From an uncultured Cytophagaceae bacterium (GTDB lineage: Bacteria > Bacteroidota > Bacteroidia > Cytophagales > Microscillaceae): a stretch of 20,685 nucleotides of DNA. The translations under genes were made by a program, and so were the position numbers. The notes under the pieces are model-generated. The model saw only the letters and a program-made list of their open reading frames with translations, had not been told where the DNA came from and ran no database searches. Positions 7,373 to 14,530 of this stretch are shown in pieces; within the stretch, counting starts at the first letter, position 1, and each line of letters starts with the position of its first letter. The stretch covers positions 1-20,685 of the forward strand of contig CALDJV010001206.1 in assembly GCA_937899305.1 (NCBI GenBank), written 5' to 3'.

Positions 7373-7981
7373 ATGTATAAACAATTAGAACAAATATTGT
7401 CTTCTGATATAGAGGCCCGGATTGAAAACCCAGAGTATCTTTTTTATGGCGTAGGTGTTTATTGTTTTTTAAGGAAATATGCTCAGGATGGTTTTAATCC
7501 TGGTATGACAGTGGAACAAATGATGAATAGATTTCAACAGCTCACAAGTGGTCAATTTAGCTACGAAGGAAGAACTCGTTCGGGATTTTTAAAGAGCTTG
7601 AGCTACGACTTTAGAAACAATTCAATAAAGCCTCCTTCTGCCAAAAACAGGCCTGCAAATGGGTTAAGGAGAATCGTTGATGGTGAAAATGTAGGCAAAA
7701 CTAATAGTGGGGTCAAAACTGTATGGCAATATTATAGAAGTGCCATAGTTATAAACCAACAACGTAGTAAAGCAAACGTCATTAGGCTTTATAATGATAA
7801 AATACACGAAAGTTATACAAAAAGTTCCCTTAGTGACGGTATGAGCCCAGAAGATAGAAATAGGGTAATTGCTTATTTTGTTACTTGGAGACTTGTTGCG
7901 ATAGACTTCAAGGCAACTCCAACTGAAGAAGTGCTTTCGCCTGAAACCCTGGCCAAAATAGAAAAAAGATTTCCTGAATAA
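7373..7981 (+). CDS. Hypothetical protein, cargo gene of the putative cassette
   Basis: I do not recognise the family. The product is 202 aa, soluble, with no signal peptide or membrane segment. It is basic in the middle (residues ~85-140, with KPPSAKNRPANGLRR and a WQYYRSA segment) and ends in an acidic then basic helix (EVLSPETLAKIEKRF). The amino-acid pattern is that of a compact, mostly helical protein that could bind nucleic acid or protein, but no catalytic motif is visible. Codon use is clearly more AT-rich than in dnaE or the genes at 8257 and 8828, consistent with recent transfer. ATG at 7373 is the first in-frame start after a long AT-rich leader. The next terminator is at 8086, beyond the dnaE remnant. 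As the only gene on the cassette it could be a defence, toxin or immunity function; this is a guess from position only. Confidence 0.75.
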   Translation: MYKQLEQILSSDIEARIENPEYLFYGVGVYCFLRKYAQDGFNPGMTVEQMMNRFQQLTSGQFSYEGRTRSGFLKSLSYDFRNNSIKPPSAKNRPANGLRRIVDGENVGKTNSGVKTVWQYYRSAIVINQQRSKANVIRLYNDKIHESYTKSSLSDGMSPEDRNRVIAYFVTWRLVAIDFKATPTEEVLSPETLAKIEKRFPE

Positions 7982-8010
7982 CAGGTCAATTACCAAAAAT
8001 TAATGTGTAG

Positions 8011-8058
8011 CTCAAACAATTTGAAGCCAGCAAGCTACAATGCGAAATGGTGTATTAG
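8011..8058 (+). pseudogene. Remnant of dnaE 3' end (direct repeat, copy 2)
   Basis: Read in frame, these bases encode LKQFEASKLQCEMVY and a TAG stop, against the true DnaE end FEAIELQCEMVY with a TGA stop. The nucleotide match to 6976-7014 is 37 of 39. An in-frame TAG immediately upstream (8008-8010) and the absence of further dnaE similarity show it is not expressed as part of a polymerase. The amino-acid differences and the different stop codon suggest an allele from a diverged strain, not a fresh copy. Confidence 0.85.
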
Positions 8059-8085
8059 TTATTCCAGATCTTCATCATTCAATCC

Positions 8086-8119
8086 AAGCCCTTGACTTAT
8101 CCAAGTCAGGGCTTTTTTT
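8086..8119 (+). terminator. Intrinsic terminator after dnaE remnant
   Basis: AAGCCC (8086-8091) and TGACTT (8093-8098) pair with AAGTCA (8103-8108) and GGGCTT (8109-8114) with one bulged T, followed by seven T. It has the same position relative to copy 2 as the terminator at 7043 has to copy 1 but a different sequence. It may be the original dnaE terminator of this chromosome, now serving the cassette gene. Confidence 0.85.
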
Positions 8120-8256
8120 ATTGCACTTAATACCAACAGTACTCATTCAGCATTTGTACGGCTAGAATTCCCTCCTCATTCTCCGAACTTTGAACCAGTG
8201 AAAAGATCATTATGCTTCTTTTCACTTTCAGGTTTTTCTCTACTTAAAAAAATCAA

Positions 8257-8703
8257 ATGATGAGTACCCAAATATTCAATTACCAAACATCGGAGGTATC
8301 TATTTATTATTACGATAATAATTATGCTACCCGTAAAGCCCTACGGTTTGACTATTCTATCGGAAAGATTTACTGTAACACCATTCCAGACCAGCTTTTG
8401 TTTGTGGATGACCCCACCATTGAGATCACCGTAGATACCAAAACCAAAGGGCAAATGCAATCACCTACTCAAGGTTCTTATCCCATTGAGGCTTGGGGAG
8501 ACACTTATTATCATACTGGCGACAAAGTGGTGGACATCAATGTATCGCTTACTCCCAACGAAGAATTTTTGATCAAGCGAATCAATTCGCTGCAAACCAA
8601 TTACTTGTATAATATGACCGACGTATTTGACCGTCTCGACTACAACAATGGTCAAAAAATCACCAATAAAAACCAGCAAGGTCCCCCTTATATCCGAGAT
8701 TAA
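8257..8703 (+). CDS. Hypothetical protein, first of a tandem paralogous pair
   Basis: I do not recognise the family. It is 148 aa, with no signal peptide or membrane helix, so cytoplasmic or exported by another route. It is paralogous along its length to the protein at 8828-9253. Shared positions include SIYYxD near residue 15, RFxYxxGKxYxxTxP (~30-45), GxYPxExW (~77-84), VNxxLxxNE (~98-106), LQ (~112) and YxMxDVF with YNNG and NQxGxP at the C-terminal end. The pattern of alternating hydrophobic and polar residues suggests a beta-rich first half followed by a helix (EEFLIKRINSLQTNYLYNM). The start is ATGATG; the second ATG (8260) is equally possible. Composition is like the host. It is 275 nt after the cassette gene and separated from it by a terminator. 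Confidence 0.8.
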   Translation: MMSTQIFNYQTSEVSIYYYDNNYATRKALRFDYSIGKIYCNTIPDQLLFVDDPTIEITVDTKTKGQMQSPTQGSYPIEAWGDTYYHTGDKVVDINVSLTPNEEFLIKRINSLQTNYLYNMTDVFDRLDYNNGQKITNKNQQGPPYIRD

Positions 8704-8827
8704 TCCGCTCACATTCAGGCAGTTTTATTCAAACCTATCTGAGTACCTCTCATTGCTTTTGTTCGCTCTTGAGCAAACAAGGCAAGTCATTTACACTTCC
8801 TTTTTACCAAAAAAATACTAAAGCATT

Positions 8828-9253
8828 ATGCCTACTTTTTCAACTCAAAACGCTACCCATCACGATAGTATCTATTATCAAGACGTAGTCGGCAATCATT
8901 ATGTGCGGTTCAAATACGCCACCGGCAAGGTCTACGTAAGCACCATGCCCAACGTAGAGTTCATCACCAATCATACGATTTTATGTTGTATCTCCTGGCA
9001 AACTATTCATCAAGACCCCGTGATAGGAGCTTATCCGTTTGAGGTCTGGCCCATTACAGGCAGACGACATCGCGGGCATCTGGTCAATCACGTTAACATT
9101 GCATTGAACGCCAACGAAACCCAAGTCATCAACAATTTACATCAATTACAGGCTGGATTGATGTATGAAATGAATGATGTGTTTAACGGGACCTACAACA
9201 ATGGAGTGGTACCTACCCGTCAAAATCAAGGAGGGCAGCCAGTGGTCAGGTAA
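8828..9253 (+). CDS. Hypothetical protein, second of a tandem paralogous pair
   Basis: This 141-aa protein is a diverged copy of the product of the preceding gene and of equally unknown function. Conserved blocks are SIYYQD, VRFKYATGKVYVSTMP, GAYPFEVW, VNIALNANE, LQAG and YEMNDVF, with NQGGQP just before the end. It differs in the middle, where it has CC (residues ~53-54) and a basic stretch GRRHRGH that its neighbour lacks. No signal peptide or membrane segment is seen. The gene starts 124 nt after the first copy with no terminator between, so they may be co-transcribed; a strong bidirectional terminator follows. Tandem duplication with divergence is typical of effector, immunity or self/non-self proteins, but nothing in the sequence fixes such a role. 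Confidence 0.8.
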   Translation: MPTFSTQNATHHDSIYYQDVVGNHYVRFKYATGKVYVSTMPNVEFITNHTILCCISWQTIHQDPVIGAYPFEVWPITGRRHRGHLVNHVNIALNANETQVINNLHQLQAGLMYEMNDVFNGTYNNGVVPTRQNQGGQPVVR

Positions 9254-9264
9254 CTTGTAACCAT

Positions 9265-9300
9265 AAAAAAGGCCTTGACTTTGCAGTCAAAGCCTTTTTT
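9265..9300. terminator. Bidirectional terminator between convergent genes
   Basis: AAAAAAGGC (9265-9273) and TTGACT (9275-9280) pair with AGTCAA (9285-9290) and GCCTTTTTT (9292-9300), with one C-A mismatch and a TTGC loop. A- and T-runs flank both sides, so it can stop both the + strand pair (8257-9253) and the minus-strand gene ending at 9319. Confidence 0.9.
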
Positions 9301-9318
9301 AAAAATAATGATGAGATT

Positions 9319-10557
9319 TTATTTATTTACGTTGGCACAATTCATTTGCTCCCAAGTAACCGCTTTTTCTACATACATTTTCCCGTAGCTTCCTCCACCT
9401 AAGTAATCTTTCTTGATGTTGGCAGAGTTACGATAGCATTTACCATTGCTCGCTTTCAAGGCTACATACACATGATGATACATATACTTTGGTCTACTCG
9501 TCAGCTTATTTTTTGTAATGCCCCAACGCGTAGTCGTAATTACCACCCTTTGGACATTCTTACCCGCATATACCCGGCGTACCAACGCTTCCATCTGTGC
9601 ATTGCGTGTACCCACCGTGCCCAACTTTACCGAATTCAGCTTCTTCTGTTCAAGTTTCTTCAGGTAAGCGGCATGTTTTCCACTGCTAATGTATGCTTCC
9701 CAACGCTTGATTTCGTTGTCCCAAGCCACACTATTTTTTTCCAAAGATTCATTTTTACTCGCCACTATTTTTTGCCATTCCGCAAGTGTTGCACGACTAG
9801 CCTTCAAGCTTTTGATAATCTTCTTGGGCTCGGTATCATCTTTTGCCTTGAAATAACGTCCATTATACCTATTCAAACGCTTAAGCATCCGAGGTATACA
9901 CACCTTGTCAATGTCTTCGGCATAAAACTTATCAACGAGCGCTATATCTTTCTTTACCTCAGAGGTAGCATCTTTTGAGGCCAAGTATTCATCCCGTTTC
10001 TTTTTATACTCTGCATAGTTGGGACGATTTTTAGGCTTGTAATATCGTTCGGTTCCATTCTTAACCAAACCCTTCACTTTGTAGGTATAATTTTTAAAAA
10101 AGTTTTCCCTCTTTTTGGCTGCTTGCACGCCTCCCGACACCGCATTAAACGCTTTGAACAAACGAGCATATTTTTCCTCATGCTTTTTGTAGTAAGGCTT
10201 TTTAGACTCTACCGAATTGGCTTTCAGTCTATCCAGGCCTTTTCTTGTTTCTCTAAAGTAACTTTGAATCCAGGTTTCTTCCCGAGAAAAATACGCTTTC
10301 TCCCAACCATCTTTAGAAATGGCATCCTCAATTCTCGCCAGCTTGTACTTTGCCGACTCATGAGCTCTCGAGATCGGGTCTCGATCATTGTGTACCGGTT
10401 CGCCATCCATGCGCCCCTGCACCTTTTCTTTCTTCTTTTTAGCGTTTTTTCTCTTACGTTTAATCTTTTTAAGCCCTTTTTTGAGACCTCCAAATTGGGC
10501 ATAGCCAGGTGCAAAACCTACCAATAGTAGGCTTAGCAAAATGTACTTCATTTTCAT
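9319..10557 (-). CDS. Secreted lysine-rich protein of unknown function
   Basis: I do not recognise the family. The 412-aa product begins with a Sec signal peptide (MKMKYILLSLLLVGFAPGYAQ, cleavage near residue 21). The mature protein opens with an extremely basic tract (residues ~25-46, mostly Lys and Arg). The centre (~60-300) is charged and helical with many Lys, Tyr and Glu and could form coiled coil. The last ~90 residues look like a separate small beta-rich domain (RVVITTTRWGITKN, YHHVYVAL, GKCYRNSANIKKD) with two cysteines, C382 and C407 approximately, that could pair outside the cytoplasm. There is no C-terminal sorting domain. Both M1 and M3 could be the start. Secretion to periplasm or surface is well supported; a role in binding acidic polymers (polysaccharide or nucleic acid) is only a charge-based guess. 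Confidence 0.82.
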   Translation of the reverse strand: MKMKYILLSLLLVGFAPGYAQFGGLKKGLKKIKRKRKNAKKKKEKVQGRMDGEPVHNDRDPISRAHESAKYKLARIEDAISKDGWEKAYFSREETWIQSYFRETRKGLDRLKANSVESKKPYYKKHEEKYARLFKAFNAVSGGVQAAKKRENFFKNYTYKVKGLVKNGTERYYKPKNRPNYAEYKKKRDEYLASKDATSEVKKDIALVDKFYAEDIDKVCIPRMLKRLNRYNGRYFKAKDDTEPKKIIKSLKASRATLAEWQKIVASKNESLEKNSVAWDNEIKRWEAYISSGKHAAYLKKLEQKKLNSVKLGTVGTRNAQMEALVRRVYAGKNVQRVVITTTRWGITKNKLTSRPKYMYHHVYVALKASNGKCYRNSANIKKDYLGGGSYGKMYVEKAVTWEQMNCANVNK

Positions 10558-10659
10558 AATGTTTGATTAGTTTTTAATTAATAATGTTTCATATGATTTC
10601 TCAGGAATTCCAATGTTTTTTTGACTCATTAAACATTGGCTTATCCAAGAAAATCAGCT

Positions 10660-10703
10660 ACAAAAGAAGCACAAAAGGGGCAAAAAAGGGGCAAAAAAAG
10701 GTC
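10660..10703. repeat. Four 11-bp phased A-tract units
   Basis: Four consecutive 11-nt units (10660-10670, 10671-10681, 10682-10692, 10693-10703) each begin with a run of A followed by a G-rich end, for example ACAAAAGGGGC and AAAAAAGGGGC. A-tracts in phase with the helix repeat bend DNA. It lies between the divergently read 5' end of the gene at 9319-10557 and the 3' end of the gene at 10859. The remainder of this 301-nt gap (10558-10858) shows only a terminator and AT-rich sequence. Confidence 0.5.
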
Positions 10704-10725
10704 TCATTGGATGCTCTGAGACCTT
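10693..10725 (-). terminator. Intrinsic terminator of the propeller/AraC regulator gene
   Basis: AAGGTCTCA (10698-10706) and TGAGACCTT (10717-10725) form a perfect 9-bp stem with a 10-nt loop. Read on the minus strand the stem is followed by a run of T (the A-run at 10693-10699), giving a classic terminator ~134 nt beyond the stop codon at 10859. Confidence 0.85.
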
Positions 10726-10858
10726 ATAAAATACTTAAAGAAGTGCCAATACTTCGGATGGGACGGGGCTTGATCAACGCTCTTTTTTACAAACGCAATA
10801 ACTCATCATAAAACACTCACTATCAAACGATTAACTATTTTAAAAATAACTTTCTTAA

Positions 10859-13800
10859 TCACTCACCTTCAAGTGACTTTTTAATTTTGTCCTTATATTC
10901 CGAAGGAGTTAAACCCGTGTGTTTTTTGAAAATTCGGTTAAAAGATGATTTAGATGGAAAACCAGATTCGTAGGCAATAGAAATGAGTTTAAGATGTCGT
11001 GCATCTCCTTTTTCGACTCGAGTTTTAAACTCCTCTACCCGGCAACCATTGATGTAATCATGAAAGCTCACATGGAGCTCTTTGTTGAACAACTCAGATA
11101 ATTTTTTGGCCGATATATCCATTTTTTCTGCAATGATATTCAATGAAACGGTCTCTTCCTTATACAATTTCTGATCTACGACTACTTCCTCAAGTTTTTG
11201 CTTGAGTTGTTCAATCTCATCTTGATCTTTCAAGAGTCTTTTAGGCGGGGTTGGTATACTCGGAGTGCTTGAGACGATTGGAACATTTGGGGTGGTCGTG
11301 GCTGGCGTCACATCATTAGCACTATGCAGTGCTTTGGCCAATGATTTTTCTAGTTTTTCTGCTCGCTTGTTCACTCCTCGCTTTATCAAGTAATATACTC
11401 CTGCACTTCCGGCAATCAGTACGACTGCTATGCTTATGTAAAACCACCAATTTCGCCACCAAGGGTATGCAATAATGATTACTAGTTTGGCGGCCTTCTT
11501 AGACCATACATCGTCGTTGTTGGCCGCTTTGACCCACAGTATGTAGGTTCCTGGCGATAAGTTGGTGTAGGTAACTGCGTGTTGATGATTGATATACTGC
11601 CAACCCTTGTCAAAGTTTTCTAACCATATGGCATAGCTATTTTTTTTAGGCAAAATATAATTCAGTGCGGCAAAATCAACTGAAATCACTTGATCTTGAT
11701 GTGATAGTACAATGGTATCACTGGCCCAAATAGGAGCTTTGAGAGGAGCTTTTGGACTGATTTTGACTGATTGATTTGCAATTTTGAAGTCGGTGAAAAC
11801 AACCGGAGGAAGATAGGTGTTTTTCTTGAAGTATTGAGGATAAAATAAATTAAACCCATTGGTACCTCCCATCAATATAGCTCCATTGCTGGCCAACAAT
11901 CCACTGCCAGTTGCAAATTCGTTGCCTTGTAGACCATCTTGCTCGCTGTAGTTTTTAAAAACTTGCTTGGTTTTATCAAAACAGCTCAACCCTTTGCTGG
12001 TGCTCAACCACAACTTGCCTTGGGCATCTTCAATAATTTTGTGTATGACATTGTCGGGTAGTCCTTGTTTGGTGGTGTAGTGTTTAAACAAGAGTTTGCC
12101 TTCATACATTGCTTTCAAATCCAAACGGTTCAATCCATTATGGGTGCCAATCCACAACACTTTATTTCGATCAATATGTAGCGCCGAGATATAGTTATCA
12201 CTGATGCTAGCAGGGTCATCGGCTGTGTATACATAATTGGTAAACACCTCTGTTTTAGGGTCTAACCTACTCAGCCCTCCTCGCGTAGCCAGCCACAAAT
12301 TCTCCCAGCTATCTTTTACAATTGCAATGACTGTGGGGTGACTAATACGAGTACCAGGAGATTTTTTTCTATAGTTGTATTGCTTGACTCGTTTTCTATA
12401 TTTTTTATTCAACTTTAGCAATCCATAACCTCTAGTACCTACCCACAGCTCATCTCCTTGGGTAGGATCTTGGTACAAGGCTCCAATGGGAAAACGCTCA
12501 CCCCATTTTTTTGTGTCAATATCAAAATACCTTTCAAAAACATTCCGTTTTGGGTCGTAATGATACAAACCCTGAGTAGTAGACCCTAGCCAAATACTAC
12601 CGTCTACATCGGTCAGTAGGTTGTTAATATCGCTTACTACCCTGTTCTGCCGATTACTAATCACGGGTGGAAAGGCTTTGAAAGTTTTGGTCTGACGATC
12701 AAAACGGGTCAGCCCATTCTTTCCCCCTTTAGTAGCCAACCATATGTTCCCCTCCTGGTCTTCGCAAAATGCATTTACTTGGCTGGCTTGCTTTTCTGGC
12801 AAGGGATAATAGGCAAATTTTTTAATGTAAGGGGTGAAACTGCTCACCCCTCGTTTATAAGAACAAAGCCAAAGGGTGCCCACCTTGTCTTCAAAAATGC
12901 GTTGAATATTATTGCCTGCGATCTTTCTGGGGTCTTTTGAATCAGCTGAAAACCGAAAGAATTGATTGGTTTCGGGTACAAATCGGTAGAATGCTTTTTG
13001 GGTTCCTACCCAGTAGGTGCCTTGCTTGTCTTGATGAAAACTCATAACTGAATTCATTTTCAAAGCATTTTTTTCTGCAGGATTGGCCTCCCACCTCCTC
13101 ACAATTTGGTTGGTACGGGTATTAAATTTGATCAATCCCGCCTCCATCGTACACAGCCACAATATATGAGGTGTCACCCGATCGCGAAATATGTGATAAA
13201 TCATATTTTTAAACCCAAATGCTCCCTTACGTTTGTACACCTCAATGTGTTTGGTATAAATTCCCTTCGCTCGATCGAAGTAAAAAAGACCACGGATTCT
13301 TCCCACCCAAAACCCTTTGTCTTGGTCGGGTACCAAGGTCAATAACCGATTCAAGTTGGGGTATTTACTTTGCGGATCAAGTGGAAAACGGGTGATCTTG
13401 TGAGTAATAGGATCCATACGGCTAAAAATACCTCCATACAAACCAAGCCAGATGTCCCCCTTATTGTCCTCATATAATGCTCGAACATCATTACTGGCAA
13501 TGCTTGTGGAATCGTCTTCTTTGTGTTGAAACCTTAAAAACTCTTCTGTATCGGGGTTAAAACGATTGAGGCCTCCGTTATAGGTACCTATCCATATGTA
13601 CCCTTGACGATCCTCAAGCAACGAAAGCACATAGTTGTTGCTCAAGCTGTTTTTGTTGTCCAGCTCATTGCGATATATTTTGAATTGGTATCCATCGTAG
13701 CGATTGAGCCCGTTGGCAGTGCCAAACCACAAGAAACCACGACGGTCTTGTAATACACAATTGACGGTATTTTGAGAAAGCCCTTGAGTGGAGCTAAGTG

Positions 13801-13897
13801 TTGAAAATTGAAGATCTTGGGCAGAAATTTGCGCATAGAGTGACACACAAGACATCGTAAGCCATACGCATACCCCTAGAAAATACTTCCTGAGCAT
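10859..13897 (-). CDS. Membrane-anchored two-component-propeller / AraC-family regulator without kinase
   Basis: The 1012-aa protein has a signal sequence (MLRKYFLGVCVWLTMSCVSLYAQ) and about fourteen Reg_prop repeats of the form xxLxED-xxGxIWIGTxxGLxRFxP (two seven-bladed propellers, residues ~25-740). A Y_Y_Y domain follows (~745-808, with YAIWLENFDKGWQY and LSPGTYILWVKAAN), then one membrane helix (~818-837), a Pro/Thr linker and coiled coil (~838-905), and a C-terminal AraC/HTH_18 domain (~905-1005, with GFPSKSSFNRIFKKHTGLTPSEYK). In hybrid two-component systems of Bacteroidota the same sensor is joined to a histidine kinase and receiver; both are absent here. It should therefore sense a periplasmic ligand, usually a polysaccharide fragment in relatives, and act directly on DNA from the membrane. 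Its own neighbours are not polysaccharide-utilisation genes, so the target is unknown. Start ATG at 13897 fits the signal peptide. Confidence 0.93.
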   Translation of the reverse strand: MLRKYFLGVCVWLTMSCVSLYAQISAQDLQFSTLSSTQGLSQNTVNCVLQDRRGFLWFGTANGLNRYDGYQFKIYRNELDNKNSLSNNYVLSLLEDRQGYIWIGTYNGGLNRFNPDTEEFLRFQHKEDDSTSIASNDVRALYEDNKGDIWLGLYGGIFSRMDPITHKITRFPLDPQSKYPNLNRLLTLVPDQDKGFWVGRIRGLFYFDRAKGIYTKHIEVYKRKGAFGFKNMIYHIFRDRVTPHILWLCTMEAGLIKFNTRTNQIVRRWEANPAEKNALKMNSVMSFHQDKQGTYWVGTQKAFYRFVPETNQFFRFSADSKDPRKIAGNNIQRIFEDKVGTLWLCSYKRGVSSFTPYIKKFAYYPLPEKQASQVNAFCEDQEGNIWLATKGGKNGLTRFDRQTKTFKAFPPVISNRQNRVVSDINNLLTDVDGSIWLGSTTQGLYHYDPKRNVFERYFDIDTKKWGERFPIGALYQDPTQGDELWVGTRGYGLLKLNKKYRKRVKQYNYRKKSPGTRISHPTVIAIVKDSWENLWLATRGGLSRLDPKTEVFTNYVYTADDPASISDNYISALHIDRNKVLWIGTHNGLNRLDLKAMYEGKLLFKHYTTKQGLPDNVIHKIIEDAQGKLWLSTSKGLSCFDKTKQVFKNYSEQDGLQGNEFATGSGLLASNGAILMGGTNGFNLFYPQYFKKNTYLPPVVFTDFKIANQSVKISPKAPLKAPIWASDTIVLSHQDQVISVDFAALNYILPKKNSYAIWLENFDKGWQYINHQHAVTYTNLSPGTYILWVKAANNDDVWSKKAAKLVIIIAYPWWRNWWFYISIAVVLIAGSAGVYYLIKRGVNKRAEKLEKSLAKALHSANDVTPATTTPNVPIVSSTPSIPTPPKRLLKDQDEIEQLKQKLEEVVVDQKLYKEETVSLNIIAEKMDISAKKLSELFNKELHVSFHDYINGCRVEEFKTRVEKGDARHLKLISIAYESGFPSKSSFNRIFKKHTGLTPSEYKDKIKKSLEGE

Positions 13898-14241
13898 TCT
13901 TTCTAAGTTGTTTTAATCAAAAGAAAATTTAACTAAAATCAGTCACAACGAAGGAACGGCTCATTGATCAAAAAAAGGTGCAGGGGGGGATTGTACATAG
14001 AAAAATAATATTGTTGTAGTGGTCTTGTAGCTCTGAGTCATAGCAAATCATAATAACTTACCTGTGTAAATGGTGTATTAACTTATAGTATAATTCAAAA
14101 ACGTTTCAAAAGTAATAATTATGTGCTGTTTTGGGAAATAAATTTTATATCAATCAGACAATTGATTTTGATATTTCTTTAAAGTGCGATTTTGATTAGC
14201 AAATATTATATCGCATTATTAAGTAACAGTTGCGCAATAAT

Positions 14242-14383
14242 TGTCCGTTTTCACTTCAATTTTGCTCGCCATGCTTCCTTAAAAAATAGCCCTGCTATTA
14301 GCCGATTTTGTAAGTCCGTCGCTCAGGCTCGCCCAACATTCACTGGATGTTGTCGGAAACAAACTTTTTCCGAAAACCGGACA
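14242..14383. repeat. Small inverted-repeat element with internal hairpins (MITE- or RNA-like)
   Basis: TGTCCGTTTTC (14242-14252) is matched in reverse by GAAAACCGGACA (14372-14383) with one extra base. Inside are three successive hairpins: AATAGC/GCTATT (14285-14290, 14294-14299), CAACAT/ATGTTG (14334-14339, 14347-14352) and TCGGAAA/TTTCCGA (14353-14359, 14367-14373), the last overlapping the right arm. GCTCGCC also recurs directly at ~14264 and ~14326. The element is more GC-rich than its surroundings. The outer arms suggest a miniature transposable element about 142 bp long; a structured RNA is the alternative. Confidence 0.45.
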
Positions 14384-14464
14384 CTTATTTTGAACATGTT
14401 ACTAAGTGATTAGATTTCAGTTACAAGGACGCTTGGAGTTGACTCGATACACTATGGAACGCAC

Positions 14465-14500
14465 AAAAAAAAGCAGTTCTCTCACAATGGAAAAAACTGC
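14465..14500 (-). terminator. Intrinsic terminator of the lipoprotein gene
   Basis: GCAGTT (14473-14478) pairs with AACTGC (14495-14500). Read on the minus strand the hairpin is followed by eight T (the A-run 14465-14472). It lies 31 nt beyond the stop codon of the gene at 14531-15970. Confidence 0.75.
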
Positions 14501-14530
14501 CCCCTTATCTAAAAGGTTTGCTATAAACTA

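Larger units (their letters stand above)
7017..8058. mobile_element. Putative ~1.04-kb AT-rich cassette inserted at the dnaE 3' end
   Basis: The segment lies between two copies of the dnaE terminal codons and is AT-richer than its flanks (21 of 60 G+C at 7681-7740 against 32 of 60 in dnaE at 4561-4620). It contains a terminator, a foldable 73-nt inverted-repeat structure and one gene for an unrecognised 202-aa protein. There is no recombinase or transposase gene, so if mobile it would have to be moved in trans. The repeat-flanked layout is like site-specific integration into the 3' end of a gene, where the incoming element restores the coding end and displaces the old one. Allelic recombination with a relative that carries extra DNA here is an equally good explanation. 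The edges are approximate. Confidence 0.45.
13898..14530. other. 633-bp intergenic region
   Basis: This gap separates the regulator gene (5' end at 13897) from the 3' end of the lipoprotein gene at 14531, both on the minus strand. It holds an inverted-repeat element (14242-14383) and a terminator (14465-14500). Positions 13898-14191 are AT-rich and must contain the regulator's promoter, but I see no clean match to the Bacteroidota consensus. No credible coding region is present; a 73-codon frame at 14192-14413 coincides with the inverted-repeat element. Confidence 0.7.

Noticed and set aside
8758..8781. Hairpin TTTGTT...AACAAG between the tandem paralogues
   Set aside because: The stem is imperfect, and it has no T-tail, so it is neither a terminator nor a clear operator.
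8627..8821. 64-codon + strand frame bridging the two tandem paralogues
   Set aside because: It overlaps the end of the first paralogue in another frame and has no independent support.
10584..10811. 75-codon + strand frame between the secreted protein and the regulator
   Set aside because: It is produced by the A-tract repeats and runs through the minus-strand terminator hairpin; no family resemblance.
14192..14413. 73-codon + strand frame in the large intergenic region
   Set aside because: It coincides with the inverted-repeat element and its hairpins, which explain the openness better than a gene.
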